Positions 7,819-16,384 are shown, counted from the first letter of the stretch. The stretch is 64,000 nucleotides of DNA from an uncultured Alloprevotella sp. (GCA_944322325.1 CALUOQ010000002.1:124001-188000); one strand, 5' to 3'. Notes: generated from the sequence alone by a model not told the origin. Program-made: numbers and translations.

Positions 7819-9480
7819 CTACTTGCTCAACAAGCGGCGCATCTCGTCGGGCTGGTTCAGCAGTTCGACAGCGCGAGCCACCACTTTGTCGTCCTGCATA
7901 TAATACTGGGCTACACCGGCGGCGTAATAGTAACGACGGATAAGCTCCGTGCTGACAATGCGGGTGATTTCGTTCTTATGACGGTCGAGGTCGGCGCTCA
8001 AGTTAGGGCTGAGCTTGGCCTCAAGAGCCTGAAACTCGGCCTGAGCGCTGTCGGCCGTCCCTTCGAGGCGGGCGGCCTTCTTCAGACGGGCGAGGAGGCT
8101 TTTCGTCTCGCGGTCGTACGTGAAATCACTCTGCTCTACGAACGCCTTGAAACGCCCGTACTCCTCATCAGTGAGGCGGAAGCGTTCGGGCGTCGCCAGC
8201 GTGTCATGGCTGTTGCGGTAATTGTTGCAATAATCGAAGAGGGCATCGGAATAAAGCAAGTAGGACGCAATGCCCGAAAGCGTATCGGCAGGCACGGCGA
8301 CGTCCGGCGTGATGCCGCCGCCGTCGCGAACGACACGTCCGGCCACCGTGCGAAACTCATGGCAGAGACTGTCGGGCAGATGCTTAGGCGAGCCGTCCTC
8401 ATTGCGGTTCTTGAAATCATAGGCTTGGACACAGCGCCCGCTGGGGATGAAGTACTTGCTCGTAGTGAGCTTCATCTGCGTTCCGTAGGGGAGCTCGCGC
8501 GGCTGCTGAACGAGCCCCTTGCCATAGGTGCGGTTTCCCATGATGACGGCGCGGTCGTAGTCCTGCAAGGCGCCGGACGTGATTTCGGCGGCCGAGGCGG
8601 TCCCGCCGTTGACCAGCACGACGAGCGGCATTTCGAGGTCGAGCGGGTCGTCGGTCGTCTTGTACGTCTGATTCATCTGCTCGATCTTTCCGCGCGTGTG
8701 GAGTACTTCTTTTCCCTTGGGCAGGAAAAGATTGACCAACTTCACCGCCTCGTCCATCAGGCCGCCGCCATTGTTGCGCAAGTCCAGTATCAGGCGTGTC
8801 ATGCCCTGCTGTTTCAGGTCGACTACGGCGCGACGCACATTACGGGCGCAGTTTTCAGTGTATTCGCTCAGCAGGATGTAGCCCGTCGTCGCGTCGACCA
8901 TGCCGTAGTACGTAATGGCGGGCACGGCTATCGTGCGACGAACGAGAGTCAGGGTCAGCGGTTCGGCCGTACCGGGGCGCTGTACGCGTATTTCGAAGCT
9001 CGACCCGGGCTCGCCGCGCAGCGCGTCGCTCACCGACTGGGAGTAATCGCCCGCATCACGGTCGCCACGCTCACCCGTATCCTTACCGTCAATGGAGAGA
9101 ATGACGTCGCCGGCACGCAGCCCGGCCTCAGCGGCCGGCATACCCTCGAAGGGGTCGCCGATGACGCAGCGATCGGTTTTCTTGTTATACTGGATGATGG
9201 CCCCGATGCCGGCGTATTTGCCCGTCGCCATCTGCTTCAGGTCTTCGCGGGTCTTGGCCGAGTAAAACTCGGTATAGGGGTCGAGTTCGTCGAGCATACC
9301 GTCGATGGCGGCCCGCACTAACTTCTGCGCGTCGAGCGTATCGACGTAATAAAGGTCCAGCTCCTTGTAAAGCGCGTTGAATATGTCCAGATTTTTCGCC
9401 GCTTCGAAATTATGTTCAGACTGGGCACTGGCCGGAAGCATCGCACAGGCCGTGAAGAGTGCCAAAACGATTTTTTTCAT
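7819..9480 (-). CDS. S41 family C-terminal processing peptidase
   Basis: 553 residues from the ATG at 9480; the frame extends one codon further to TTG. A signal peptide (MKKIVLALFTACAMLPASAQ) precedes an N-terminal region, a PDZ domain (YAGIGAIIQYN...GDVILSIDGKDTG, about 90-170) and the S41 catalytic domain. The nucleophile Ser lies in NGGTASAAEI and the general-base Lys in YGKGLVQQP. It should act in the periplasm, trimming or degrading envelope proteins like Prc/CtpA. The C-terminal extension of about 150 residues is common in Bacteroidetes homologues. It lies 52 bp downstream of the kinase gene at 9533-10507, probably in one operon. Confidence 0.92.
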   Translation of the reverse strand: MKKIVLALFTACAMLPASAQSEHNFEAAKNLDIFNALYKELDLYYVDTLDAQKLVRAAIDGMLDELDPYTEFYSAKTREDLKQMATGKYAGIGAIIQYNKKTDRCVIGDPFEGMPAAEAGLRAGDVILSIDGKDTGERGDRDAGDYSQSVSDALRGEPGSSFEIRVQRPGTAEPLTLTLVRRTIAVPAITYYGMVDATTGYILLSEYTENCARNVRRAVVDLKQQGMTRLILDLRNNGGGLMDEAVKLVNLFLPKGKEVLHTRGKIEQMNQTYKTTDDPLDLEMPLVVLVNGGTASAAEITSGALQDYDRAVIMGNRTYGKGLVQQPRELPYGTQMKLTTSKYFIPSGRCVQAYDFKNRNEDGSPKHLPDSLCHEFRTVAGRVVRDGGGITPDVAVPADTLSGIASYLLYSDALFDYCNNYRNSHDTLATPERFRLTDEEYGRFKAFVEQSDFTYDRETKSLLARLKKAARLEGTADSAQAEFQALEAKLSPNLSADLDRHKNEITRIVSTELIRRYYYAAGVAQYYMQDDKVVARAVELLNQPDEMRRLLSK

Positions 9481-9532
9481 CAATAGGGTATTTCGGATTT
9501 TCTTGTTTACACTTATATTAAATGAGTCGGCG

Positions 9533-10507
9533 TTAAAGCGTCTGCACTACAGTCCGGATTTCGCACCACTCCGCTTCGGGCAGAGCGGTGCCTACGTGCT
9601 GAATGATATGTCCGGCCAGCAGGCTGCCAAGCTCGGCGCTACGCAGGAGCGACGCTCCGCCGGCCAAACCGTAGAGGAAGCCCGCCGCAAAGAAGTCGCC
9701 CGCAGCCGTGGTGTCCACGACACGCGCCACCTCCATGGCCGGTACTTCGACGACTTCATCGCCCCGCTGTACGATGGCACCCCGCTTCCCGTTCTTTACC
9801 ACAGCTATCCGGCAAGTCCGGGCAAGCTCGGCCACCGCCTCATGGGGTCCCTTGCCGGTAAAAACACGGGCTTCGTCGGCATTGGCAAAGATGAGGTCGG
9901 ACTTCTTCGCCAAGTGGACAAAAAAGTCGTAGTCCGCCTCCACGATGTTGTAGCTCGCCAAATCCAGACCGACCTCAAGGCCCGCCGCATGAGCCAAGTC
10001 GAAGGCCCGGTCGATGAGCGCGTGATTCTGGACGAGGTAACCTTCGACATAAAGGCAGTCATAGCCCTCCAGCCAGTCCGGACGCAAATCGTCGGCCGTC
10101 AGTCCGGCCGCCGCACCCAGATAGGTAGCGAACGTGCGCTGCCCGTCCGGCGAAATAAACGTCGAAGCTACGCCTGTGGGTCGCTCCGACGAAACCAGAC
10201 GCGTCTGCACCCCGTGTTCCTGAAGACTATGCGCAAAAAAGCACCCGTCGTCGTCCGCGCCCACACTGCCGACAAAGCCGGGACGGGCGCCCAGCTGCGC
10301 CATGGCCAGCGCCGTGTTGGCCGCCGAACCGCCCGTGGCTTTTTCCGTTGCGTAAGCCGTCATCGCGTCGCGCACGGTGCAAAAGCGTTCGTCGTCTACC
10401 AGCTGCATCGCGCCCTCGGGCAAGGACAAATCAGTCAGTACGTCGTCATTTTCCACCCGCGCCAGCACGTCAACCAGCGCGTTTCCCATACAAATTACCC
10501 GCTTCAT
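9533..10507 (-). CDS. PfkB-family kinase, probable adenosine/nucleoside kinase
   Basis: 324 residues from the ATG at 10507, chosen because MKRVICMGNALVDVLARV matches the family start and a -7 box lies at 10532-10539; the upstream extension would cross that promoter. The N-terminal GNALVDVL and the glycine pair in KATGGSAANTALAMAQLG are typical of adenosine/ribokinase-type enzymes. The C-terminal anion hole and catalytic Asp occur in DTTAAGDFFAAGFLYGLA, a PfkB signature 2. It should phosphorylate a nucleoside or sugar in the cytosol, and Bacteroidales proteins with this start are usually annotated as adenosine kinases. Substrate choice is inferred. Confidence 0.85.
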   Translation of the reverse strand: MKRVICMGNALVDVLARVENDDVLTDLSLPEGAMQLVDDERFCTVRDAMTAYATEKATGGSAANTALAMAQLGARPGFVGSVGADDDGCFFAHSLQEHGVQTRLVSSERPTGVASTFISPDGQRTFATYLGAAAGLTADDLRPDWLEGYDCLYVEGYLVQNHALIDRAFDLAHAAGLEVGLDLASYNIVEADYDFFVHLAKKSDLIFANADEARVFTGKGPHEAVAELARTCRIAVVKNGKRGAIVQRGDEVVEVPAMEVARVVDTTAAGDFFAAGFLYGLAGGASLLRSAELGSLLAGHIIQHVGTALPEAEWCEIRTVVQTL

Positions 10508-10531
10508 CCGATTTTTTCGCATTATTTCCTG

Positions 10532-10539
10532 CAAAGATA
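10532..10539 (-). promoter_or_regulatory. TAnnTTTG -7 box for the PfkB kinase-S41 operon
   Basis: TATCTTTG on the minus strand, 25 bp before the ATG at 10507. Confidence 0.65.
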
Positions 10540-10562
10540 TTGCTAATTTCAAAAATAACCAT

Positions 10563-10570
10563 TACTTTTG
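10563..10570 (+). promoter_or_regulatory. TAnnTTTG -7 box for the tRNA-Asn pair
   Basis: TACTTTTG, 30 bp upstream of the first mature tRNA base. It is the only such box ahead of the two tRNA genes, so they are probably one transcript. Confidence 0.65.
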
Positions 10571-10600
10571 CAGCGCAATTCCGGGTAACGCCTGTTCATT

Positions 10601-10677
10601 GCTTCAGTAGCTCAGTTGGTTAGAGCACCTGACTGTTAATCAGGGGGTCGTTGGTTCAAGCCCATCCTGAAGCGCCA
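10601..10677 (+). tRNA. tRNA-Asn (anticodon GTT), CCA encoded
   Basis: A cloverleaf is readable: acceptor GCTTCAG pairs with CTGAAGC, the D-loop holds AGCTCAGTTGGTTAGAGC, the anticodon loop is CTGTTAA with GTT in the centre, and the T-arm has GGTTCAAGCCC. The discriminator is G at 10674, followed by an encoded CCA at 10675-10677. Confidence 0.95.
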
Positions 10678-10697
10678 GAAACCGGAATCGCAGCCCT

Positions 10698-10771
10698 GCT
10701 TCAGTAGCTCAGTTGGTTAGAGCACCTGACTGTTAATCAGGGGGTCGTTGGTTCAAGCCCATCCTGAAGCG
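10698..10771 (+). tRNA. tRNA-Asn (anticodon GTT), CCA not encoded
   Basis: Its 74 bases are identical to the first tRNA-Asn body, 20 bp downstream. After the discriminator G (10771) the genome reads CGA instead of CCA, so the 3' end must be added by the CCA-adding enzyme. An intrinsic terminator follows directly. Confidence 0.95.
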
Positions 10772-10773
10772 CG

Positions 10774-10809
10774 AAAGCCGTTCGGAACGTCCGGACGGCT
10801 TTTCTTTTT
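10774..10809 (+). terminator. Intrinsic terminator after the tRNA pair
   Basis: AAAGCCGTTCGGA pairs with TCCGGACGGCTTT around a 3-base loop and is followed by CTTTTTG, a strong hairpin with a T-tract. Confidence 0.85.
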
Positions 10810-10837
10810 GCCCGACGCCGCAAGCGGATTTCCTGGC

Positions 10838-10990
10838 ACTACGCCTGAAATCACTACCGCAGCGACAGAAATTCCTATCGCTACGATAGAAAATCCTAAC
10901 GCAGCGATAGAAATTCCTATCGTAGCGATAGAAAATTCTGGCGCTGCGACAGGAATTGCTCACCGCGGCGACAGAAAAAAACAAGACCGG
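10838..10990. repeat. 21-bp module array, core modules only (about 7 units), copy B
   Basis: Consecutive 21-bp units start at 10838, 10859, 10880, 10901, 10922, 10943 and 10964. Most begin GCAGCGAYAG or GCTRCGAYAG and end CCTATC or similar. Here the core dyads are repeated head to tail, and the outer ACAAGT head and ACTTGT tail are missing or degenerate. The array fills the gap between the tRNA terminator and the peptidase gene, ending about 3 bp before its ATG. Because 21 is a multiple of three, an open frame encoding heptapeptide repeats runs through it; I do not regard this as coding. Confidence 0.85.
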
Positions 10991-10993
10991 CAC

Positions 10994-11530
10994 ATGAAAA
11001 TAGACCTCGCGTTCCGCATCGACACCGAACTGCTCCAGCTGCGCTTTCAGACCGACCCGTCGCTCACGGGGCGGTCTGAAGCCACCCTGACGCGCCGACT
11101 GAGTCACGTAACCATCCACCTCGCCCCCGGAGCGGACTGGGACTCGCCCGAACGGCAACGCTGGCTCAACGACATACTGGCCGAGCAACTCCGCATCCAG
11201 GCCAAGGCCATCCTGCCCTCACGGCTCGACGAAATGGCCCGCCGCTTCGACCTGCGTTACCACGGCGTCACCATCAAGCGGATGCACACCCGTTGGGGCA
11301 GTTGCTCCGAGCTGGGAAACATCAACCTTTCGCTGTGGCTCATGCTGGCTCCGGCACATTTGGTGGACTACGTCATCAAGCACGAACTGGCCCACCTGAA
11401 CGAGATGAACCACGGTCCGCGCTTCTGGGCGGAGCTCGACCGCATGACCGGCGGCCGGGCGCGCCAACTGGAAAGGGAGATGAAACAATTTGCCCGCTCG
11501 CTCTTTGCTCAACGAGGGCGACTACGCTAA
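10994..11530 (+). CDS. YgjP/DUF45-type zinc metallopeptidase
   Basis: 178 residues from the ATG at 10994; the longer open frame upstream is only the repeat array. The zinc-binding motif HELAHLNEMNHGPRFW is the classical HExxH...NH form of the YgjP/WLM group related to M48 peptidases. The preceding KRMHTRWGSCSELGNINLS is also typical of the family. The protein is cytosolic with no signal peptide, and its substrate is unknown. Its stop codon overlaps the opposing stop codon of the flippase gene (11527-11530), so the two genes converge with no intergenic space. Confidence 0.87.
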   Translation: MKIDLAFRIDTELLQLRFQTDPSLTGRSEATLTRRLSHVTIHLAPGADWDSPERQRWLNDILAEQLRIQAKAILPSRLDEMARRFDLRYHGVTIKRMHTRWGSCSELGNINLSLWLMLAPAHLVDYVIKHELAHLNEMNHGPRFWAELDRMTGGRARQLEREMKQFARSLFAQRGRLR

Positions 11531-13044
11531 CGGAAGCCCATGCGCTTGAAGTATTTGCCTACGACAGGAAGCCCGGACAGGGGGAAATCGTAATGTACCA
11601 TGTGCGCCACGAAAAGCCCAATCAGCACCGTGTTCACGCCGAGCCGCGCCAGAAGGGGCCAGTCGGCTGGCACACAACACATCAAGCCGTAAAAGAACGC
11701 CGTCAGCAGCACATAGACGCCCATACTGCGCAGGGGATAATCAATAGGGTAAAGACGCTGACCCACGAAGTAGGACAGCAGCGTCGCCGTGCCGTACCCG
11801 GCCACCCCACCCCAGGCACAAGCCATATAACTGTAACGGGGAATGAAAATCACGTTGACCGCGATGAGCACGGCGCAGCCTGCGAGCGAAAACCACACGC
11901 CATAGACCGTACGGTCAATGAGCTTGTACCACAGCGACAGGTTGAAATAAACGCCCAGCAGTATGCCCGCCACCATCACGATAGGAGTCACCGTAAGGCC
12001 CTCCCAGTAATCGGGCGCGATGATAAACTTCAGCACGTCCAAGTACCCCATCACGCAAAGGAAAGCCAGCAGGGTGAAAATCAGGAAGTACTTCATGGCC
12101 AACGCATAGGTTTCCTTGCTGTCGCGGTCGCGGCTCTTGTTGAACACGAACGGCTCGTAGGCGTAACGGAAAGCCTGCGTGATGAGCGTCATAATCATGG
12201 CAATTTTCACTGCGGCGCCGTAGATGCCGAGCTGCACGTCGACCTCGCGTCCGGCATGGGGAGCTATGAATCGGAACAGTATCTTGTCGGCCACTTGGTT
12301 CAGGATTCCGGCGATGCCCAGCACGAGTATGGGCCACGAATAGCGCCACATGCGTCGCGCCAGCCGTCCGTCGAACACGTAACGGAAGCCCGTGAGTTCG
12401 CGACGGAAGAAGAAGGTGACCGAAGCGGTACAGAACAGATTAATATAAAAGGCCCAGGCAAAATCGACCTCGCCGTGGTAAAACGCCTCGACGAGCGGCT
12501 GCGTCGAGGCATGGCCGTAGAGCCACGGCACGCCGACGAAGTAAAGCAGATTGAGCAGAATGTTGGGCACAATAAAGAGCAATTTCAGCGCGGCGAACTT
12601 CAAGGCTTTCCGCTGGTAGCGCAGGTAAGCGAAAGGGATGCTCTGGAAAGCGTCGATGGCTACGCACGTAAACATCGTCGCCACGTACTGCGGATGGTCC
12701 GCATAGCCCATCCATGCCGAAAGCGGCTTCAGGAACACCAGCACCGCCGCCACAAACAGCAGCCCGACGCCGCCCACCATCAGCAGCGTGGTCGAATAGA
12801 CGCGCATCGGCGACTCGCCCTCCTTGTTGGCGAAACGGAAAAACGTGGTCTCCATGCCGAACGTCAGGAGCACGAGCAGGAGGGCCGTGTAGCTGTAGAC
12901 GTTCGTAATGACGCCGTAGGCCCCCGACGAAGCCGCCATCGTGGCGGTGTAGAGGGGGACGAGCAGATAATTGAGGAAGCGGCCGAAGATGCTGCTCAGG
13001 CCGTAGATGGCCGTGTCCTTGGCCAGGGATTTCAAGTTAGCCAT
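11527..13044 (-). CDS. Polysaccharide/lipid flippase (Wzx-like, MATE superfamily)
   Basis: 505 residues with about 12-14 predicted membrane segments. The N-terminus (LKSLAKDTAIYGLSSIFGRF) is typical of oligosaccharide flippases that move lipid-linked glycans across the inner membrane. No glycosyltransferase genes are adjacent, so the cargo is open; in Bacteroidales a conserved single-copy homologue may serve envelope glycan or lipid export. It follows the SpmAB-like gene with a 54-bp gap on the same strand and is probably co-transcribed with it. It ends with its stop codon overlapping that of the convergent metallopeptidase gene. Confidence 0.85.
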   Translation of the reverse strand: MANLKSLAKDTAIYGLSSIFGRFLNYLLVPLYTATMAASSGAYGVITNVYSYTALLLVLLTFGMETTFFRFANKEGESPMRVYSTTLLMVGGVGLLFVAAVLVFLKPLSAWMGYADHPQYVATMFTCVAIDAFQSIPFAYLRYQRKALKFAALKLLFIVPNILLNLLYFVGVPWLYGHASTQPLVEAFYHGEVDFAWAFYINLFCTASVTFFFRRELTGFRYVFDGRLARRMWRYSWPILVLGIAGILNQVADKILFRFIAPHAGREVDVQLGIYGAAVKIAMIMTLITQAFRYAYEPFVFNKSRDRDSKETYALAMKYFLIFTLLAFLCVMGYLDVLKFIIAPDYWEGLTVTPIVMVAGILLGVYFNLSLWYKLIDRTVYGVWFSLAGCAVLIAVNVIFIPRYSYMACAWGGVAGYGTATLLSYFVGQRLYPIDYPLRSMGVYVLLTAFFYGLMCCVPADWPLLARLGVNTVLIGLFVAHMVHYDFPLSGLPVVGKYFKRMGFR

Positions 13045-13098
13045 ATCGTCGTTGGGCCGGCGGCGTCGGGCCTCATCCGCCTTGCCGCCGGGCTTTTT

Positions 13099-14331
13099 TT
13101 ATCCAAAGAAAAGGTAACAGATGGCGACAGCCGCCACCACGCCGGCCAGGTCAGCCAGCAAGCCGCAAGCCACGGCGTGACGCGTGCGGCGTATACCGAC
13201 ACTGCCGAAGTAGACGGCCAAAATATAAAAGGTCGTGTCCGTCGCACCTTGGAAGATGCAACTCAACCGACCGACAAAGGAATCCGCACCGTAGGTCGTC
13301 ATGGCATCGACCATCATGCCGCGCGCACCGCTGCCGCTGAGCGGCTTCATCAACGCCGTGGGCAGCGCGCCGACCCACTCGGTGTCGCAGCCCATCAAAG
13401 CGACCAGCCACGCCACCCCGTCGGTAATCCACTCCATGGCGCCCGAAGCGCGGAACACGGCAATGCCCACCAGCACGGCCACCAGGTAAGGAATGATGCG
13501 CACGGCGGTCTCGAATCCGCCCTTAGCGCCCTCGATGAACGCGTCGTAGACATTTATCCGCCGCCTTACGCCCGCCACGATGAAACCGACGATGACGAGG
13601 AAAAGCAGCGTATTGGCCGCCGTGGTCGTCGTGAGGGCCATGTCTTCGCGCGACATGCGGCCAAATCCCCAGATGATGGCCGCCACGCCCAGTGACATGC
13701 CGCCCAGCGTCAGCAGGAGGGTACGGTTCAGCAGGTTGATACGTTGATACAGGCTGGTGACGATGATGCCCGCCAGCGTCGAGAAAAACGTGGCCAGCAG
13801 GATAGGGATGAACACGTCGGTGGGCTGCGCGGCGCCGAGCTGGGCACGATAAACCATGATACTCACCGGAATAATGGTCAGCCCCGACGTGTTGAGCACA
13901 AGGAACATTATCATGGCGTTCGACGCCGTGTCTTTTTTCGGGTTCAGCTCCTGCAATCCCTCCATCGCCTTCAGGCCCATCGGAGTGGCGGCATTGTCGA
14001 GCCCAAGCATATTGGCCGCGATGTTCATGAATATGTTGCCCACAACGGGATGCCCCTTCGGAATTTCGGGGAAAAGCTTTACGAACACGGGGCTAAGCAC
14101 GCGCGCCAGCGCCTGTACCACACCACCGCGCTCGCCTACCTTCATCACGCCCATCCAGAGCGCCAGCACGCCCGTCAGACCGAGCGAAATCTCGAACGCG
14201 GTCTTGGCTGAGTCGAACGTCGAGTTGATGATGGCCGGGAATACTTCCGTGTCGCCCAAGACGACGAGCCGGACAACGGCGATAACGAACGCCACGAGAA
14301 AGAAAGCCACCCAAATATAATTGAGTACCAT
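13099..14331 (-). CDS. Nucleoside-recognition (Gate) membrane protein, fused SpmA-SpmB type
   Basis: 410 residues from the ATG at 14331, with the -7 box at 14355-14362 supporting this start over the longer open frame. It carries two Gate-domain halves. The first (about 1-200) has GNIFMNIAANMLGLDNAATPMG and resembles spore maturation protein A; the second (about 240-410) has IIPYLVAVLVGIAVFRASGAM and GADSFVGRLSCIFQGATDTTFYIL and resembles SpmB. Sporulating Firmicutes have two separate genes; a single fused protein is usual in non-sporulating Bacteroidetes. Its transport substrate is unknown. It probably forms an operon with the flippase. Confidence 0.85.
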   Translation of the reverse strand: MVLNYIWVAFFLVAFVIAVVRLVVLGDTEVFPAIINSTFDSAKTAFEISLGLTGVLALWMGVMKVGERGGVVQALARVLSPVFVKLFPEIPKGHPVVGNIFMNIAANMLGLDNAATPMGLKAMEGLQELNPKKDTASNAMIMFLVLNTSGLTIIPVSIMVYRAQLGAAQPTDVFIPILLATFFSTLAGIIVTSLYQRINLLNRTLLLTLGGMSLGVAAIIWGFGRMSREDMALTTTTAANTLLFLVIVGFIVAGVRRRINVYDAFIEGAKGGFETAVRIIPYLVAVLVGIAVFRASGAMEWITDGVAWLVALMGCDTEWVGALPTALMKPLSGSGARGMMVDAMTTYGADSFVGRLSCIFQGATDTTFYILAVYFGSVGIRRTRHAVACGLLADLAGVVAAVAICYLFFG

Positions 14332-14354
14332 AAGGACAAGCGGATTAACGCCTG

Positions 14355-14362
14355 CAAAGGTA
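14355..14362 (-). promoter_or_regulatory. TAnnTTTG -7 box for the SpmAB-flippase operon
   Basis: TACCTTTG on the minus strand, 24 bp before the ATG at 14331. Confidence 0.65.
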
Positions 14363-14475
14363 AGGATAAGTTGCCAACTACCGGACTCCGCGTCCGCACT
14401 TTGTCGGGCGGTCCGGCCGGGTCTTTCCGCTATTCTCATCGACGTCGTTACTCCGACGGAGTGACGAAGAATGCT

Positions 14476-14483
14476 TACCTTTG
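14476..14483 (+). promoter_or_regulatory. TAnnTTTG -7 box for the dipeptidase gene
   Basis: TACCTTTG, 24 bp before the ATG at 14507. It rules out the earlier in-frame ATG at 14471. Confidence 0.65.
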
Positions 14484-14506
14484 TGCCGAACTTAACGTTA
14501 CGCGTC

Positions 14507-15175
14507 ATGCTTACTCTCCTTTTTTCCCTGCTCGCCCTGTCGGTCACGCCCGTCGGCGACGGCCTCACGGCCACCGAGCGCTCCCTGGAGCGCCAGGGCA
14601 TGGTGTGCGTCACGGACGTCGACTCCACCATTCGCGTCAGCCTGATGTACAGCCGCGCGGACAACTTCACGGGCCGTGTGCTCTACTCGGACCTCAACCG
14701 GGCCTACCTTCACCCCGAAGCGGCGCGGGCCCTGAAACGCGCGCAGGCCATCCTGCGCCGCCGACGGCCGGACTTGTCGCTCGCCGTGTACGACGCCGCG
14801 CGGCCGATGAGCGTGCAACAGACCATGTGGGACGCCGTCAAGAACACGCCCAAGTACTTTTACGTGAGCAATCCGGCCCGCGGAGGCGGCCTGCACAACT
14901 ACGGGCTGGCCGTCGACGTCACCCTGTGCGACGCAGCCAGCGGCGACACACTCGACATGGGCACCCCCATCGACCACATGGGCGCCGCGGCCCACATCGA
15001 CCGCGAAGCGGCGCTCCAGGCCGGAGGTACACTCTCGGCCGAGGCCGTCCGCAACCGCCGGCTGCTCCGCAGTGTGATGCGCGAGGCGGGATTCAAGGCG
15101 CTGCGCACCGAGTGGTGGCACTTCAACTTCAAGTCGCGCGCCGAAGCCAAGGCCCGTTACCGCGTCATCCGTTAA
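14507..15175 (+). CDS. D-alanyl-D-alanine dipeptidase-like (M15D, VanX/DdpX type)
   Basis: 222 residues. A short hydrophobic leader (MLTLLFSLLALSVTPVGDG) suggests export. The catalytic layout of M15D is visible: an Arg in YDAARPMSVQQTMW, the zinc ligands His and Asp in GGLHNYGLAVDVTLCD, and the third ligand His with the catalytic Glu in EWWHFNF. The reaction is hydrolysis of D-Ala-D-Ala or similar peptidoglycan dipeptides. With no van genes nearby, cell-wall recycling or nutrient use is more likely than vancomycin resistance. The methyltransferase gene follows after 11 bp. Confidence 0.88.
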   Translation: MLTLLFSLLALSVTPVGDGLTATERSLERQGMVCVTDVDSTIRVSLMYSRADNFTGRVLYSDLNRAYLHPEAARALKRAQAILRRRRPDLSLAVYDAARPMSVQQTMWDAVKNTPKYFYVSNPARGGGLHNYGLAVDVTLCDAASGDTLDMGTPIDHMGAAAHIDREAALQAGGTLSAEAVRNRRLLRSVMREAGFKALRTEWWHFNFKSRAEAKARYRVIR

Positions 15176-15186
15176 ATCCTCTACGC

Positions 15187-16383
15187 ATGGAGGAACTCAA
15201 CGAAGCCACACGCCGCTTCATCGAAGCGCACCGGCGCGACGATATCGCCCGGCTGGCCCTGCAACTGACGGGGCGCACGGACATCGACGCCCGGCTGGCC
15301 CTGACACAAATCGAAGGCTGGCAGCGCCTGCAAGCCAAGGTTCCCTCGTGGGCGGCACAGCCCGACTTGCGCTACCCGCCGCGGCTGTCGCTCGAACAAT
15401 GCTCGGGCGAGGCGGCGGCGCGCTACAAGGTGAGGCTGGTGCAGCGCCTCGTCAGCCACCGTGACGGCATGGCCGACCTGACGGGCGGACTGGGCGTGGA
15501 CTTCGCCTTTCTCGCCCCCCTGTTCCGCCGGGCCGTTTACGTGGAACGACAGGCCGTGCTCTGCCGGCTGGCCCGCCACAACCTGCCGCTGGTGGGGGCG
15601 CCCCATGCCGAAGTGAAGGAAGCCGACGCCGTAGCGGCCCTCGACAGCCTGCCGCCGCTCGACCTTCTCTTCATCGACCCGGCCCGCCGCGACGCCGCCG
15701 GGCGCAAAACCGTGTGCCTGGCCGACTGCGAGCCCGACCTCGAACGCCTGGCGCTCCGCCTGCTCGACAAGGCCGGCACCGTGCTGGCCAAACTTTCGCC
15801 CATGCTCGACCTCCGCGAAGCACTTTCGACGTTGCCCCACGTGGCGGAAGCCCACGTCGTGGCCGAGGGAGGCGAATGCAAGGAACTACTCGTCGTCATG
15901 CAACGCACCGCCGGGGGCGAGCCACTCATCGTCTGTGCCGACGGGCGCCTGGGTTTCCACCCGTCCGAGGAAGCCGGCGCCCTACCCCACTACGCCACAC
16001 AACCCCACCGCTACCTCTACGAACCCGAAGCGTCGGTGCTCAAGGCCGGAGCGTTCCGGCTGACTGCCGCGCGGTACGGACTGGAAAAACTGCATCCGAA
16101 CAGCCACCTCTACACCGCCGACCGGCTCGTGACGGACTTCCCGGGCCGCACTTTCGAGGTAACGGCTTGTAGCGGCATGGGGCGGGCCCAGCTGCGCACC
16201 CTGCTGGGCGAAAAACCGAAAGCGAATCTGAGCGTGCGTAACTTCCCCGCCACGGTAGCCGAGCTGCGCAAACGGCTGAAGCTGCACGACGGAGGCGACA
16301 CGTACCTCTTCGCCACGACACTGGCCGACGGCGCCCACGTGCTGCTCGTCTGCCGCAAGGTTTCCGCGTCCGGCCCAAAATAA
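15187..16383 (+). CDS. SAM-dependent methyltransferase with C-terminal THUMP-like domain
   Basis: 398 residues. The central class I Rossmann methyltransferase (about 95-215) has motif I as MADLTGGLGVDFAF and the acidic loop VYVERQ. Its DLLFIDPARRD carries a DPAR variant of the catalytic DPPY/DPPF motif. The C-terminal part, about 130 residues ending KLHDGGDTYLFATTLADGAHVLLVCRK, fits the THUMP-like domain of this Bacteroidetes family. RNA or tRNA methylation is likely, but the target is unknown. It lies 11 bp after the dipeptidase gene and is followed by a hairpin. Confidence 0.85.
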   Translation: MEELNEATRRFIEAHRRDDIARLALQLTGRTDIDARLALTQIEGWQRLQAKVPSWAAQPDLRYPPRLSLEQCSGEAAARYKVRLVQRLVSHRDGMADLTGGLGVDFAFLAPLFRRAVYVERQAVLCRLARHNLPLVGAPHAEVKEADAVAALDSLPPLDLLFIDPARRDAAGRKTVCLADCEPDLERLALRLLDKAGTVLAKLSPMLDLREALSTLPHVAEAHVVAEGGECKELLVVMQRTAGGEPLIVCADGRLGFHPSEEAGALPHYATQPHRYLYEPEASVLKAGAFRLTAARYGLEKLHPNSHLYTADRLVTDFPGRTFEVTACSGMGRAQLRTLLGEKPKANLSVRNFPATVAELRKRLKLHDGGDTYLFATTLADGAHVLLVCRKVSASGPK

Positions 16384-16384
16384 A

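Noticed and set aside
10838..10990. The tandem 21-bp array as a CRISPR array
   Set aside because: Units are contiguous and only 21 bp long with no unique spacers, and no cas genes are in the window.
10748..10993. N-terminal extension of the YgjP-like peptidase through the repeat array
   Set aside because: The frame stays open only because the repeat unit is a multiple of three. The family start fits the ATG at 10994.
14507..15175. VanX-like protein as evidence of vancomycin resistance
   Set aside because: No vanH, vanA or regulator genes are nearby. M15D dipeptidases are also used for peptidoglycan recycling.
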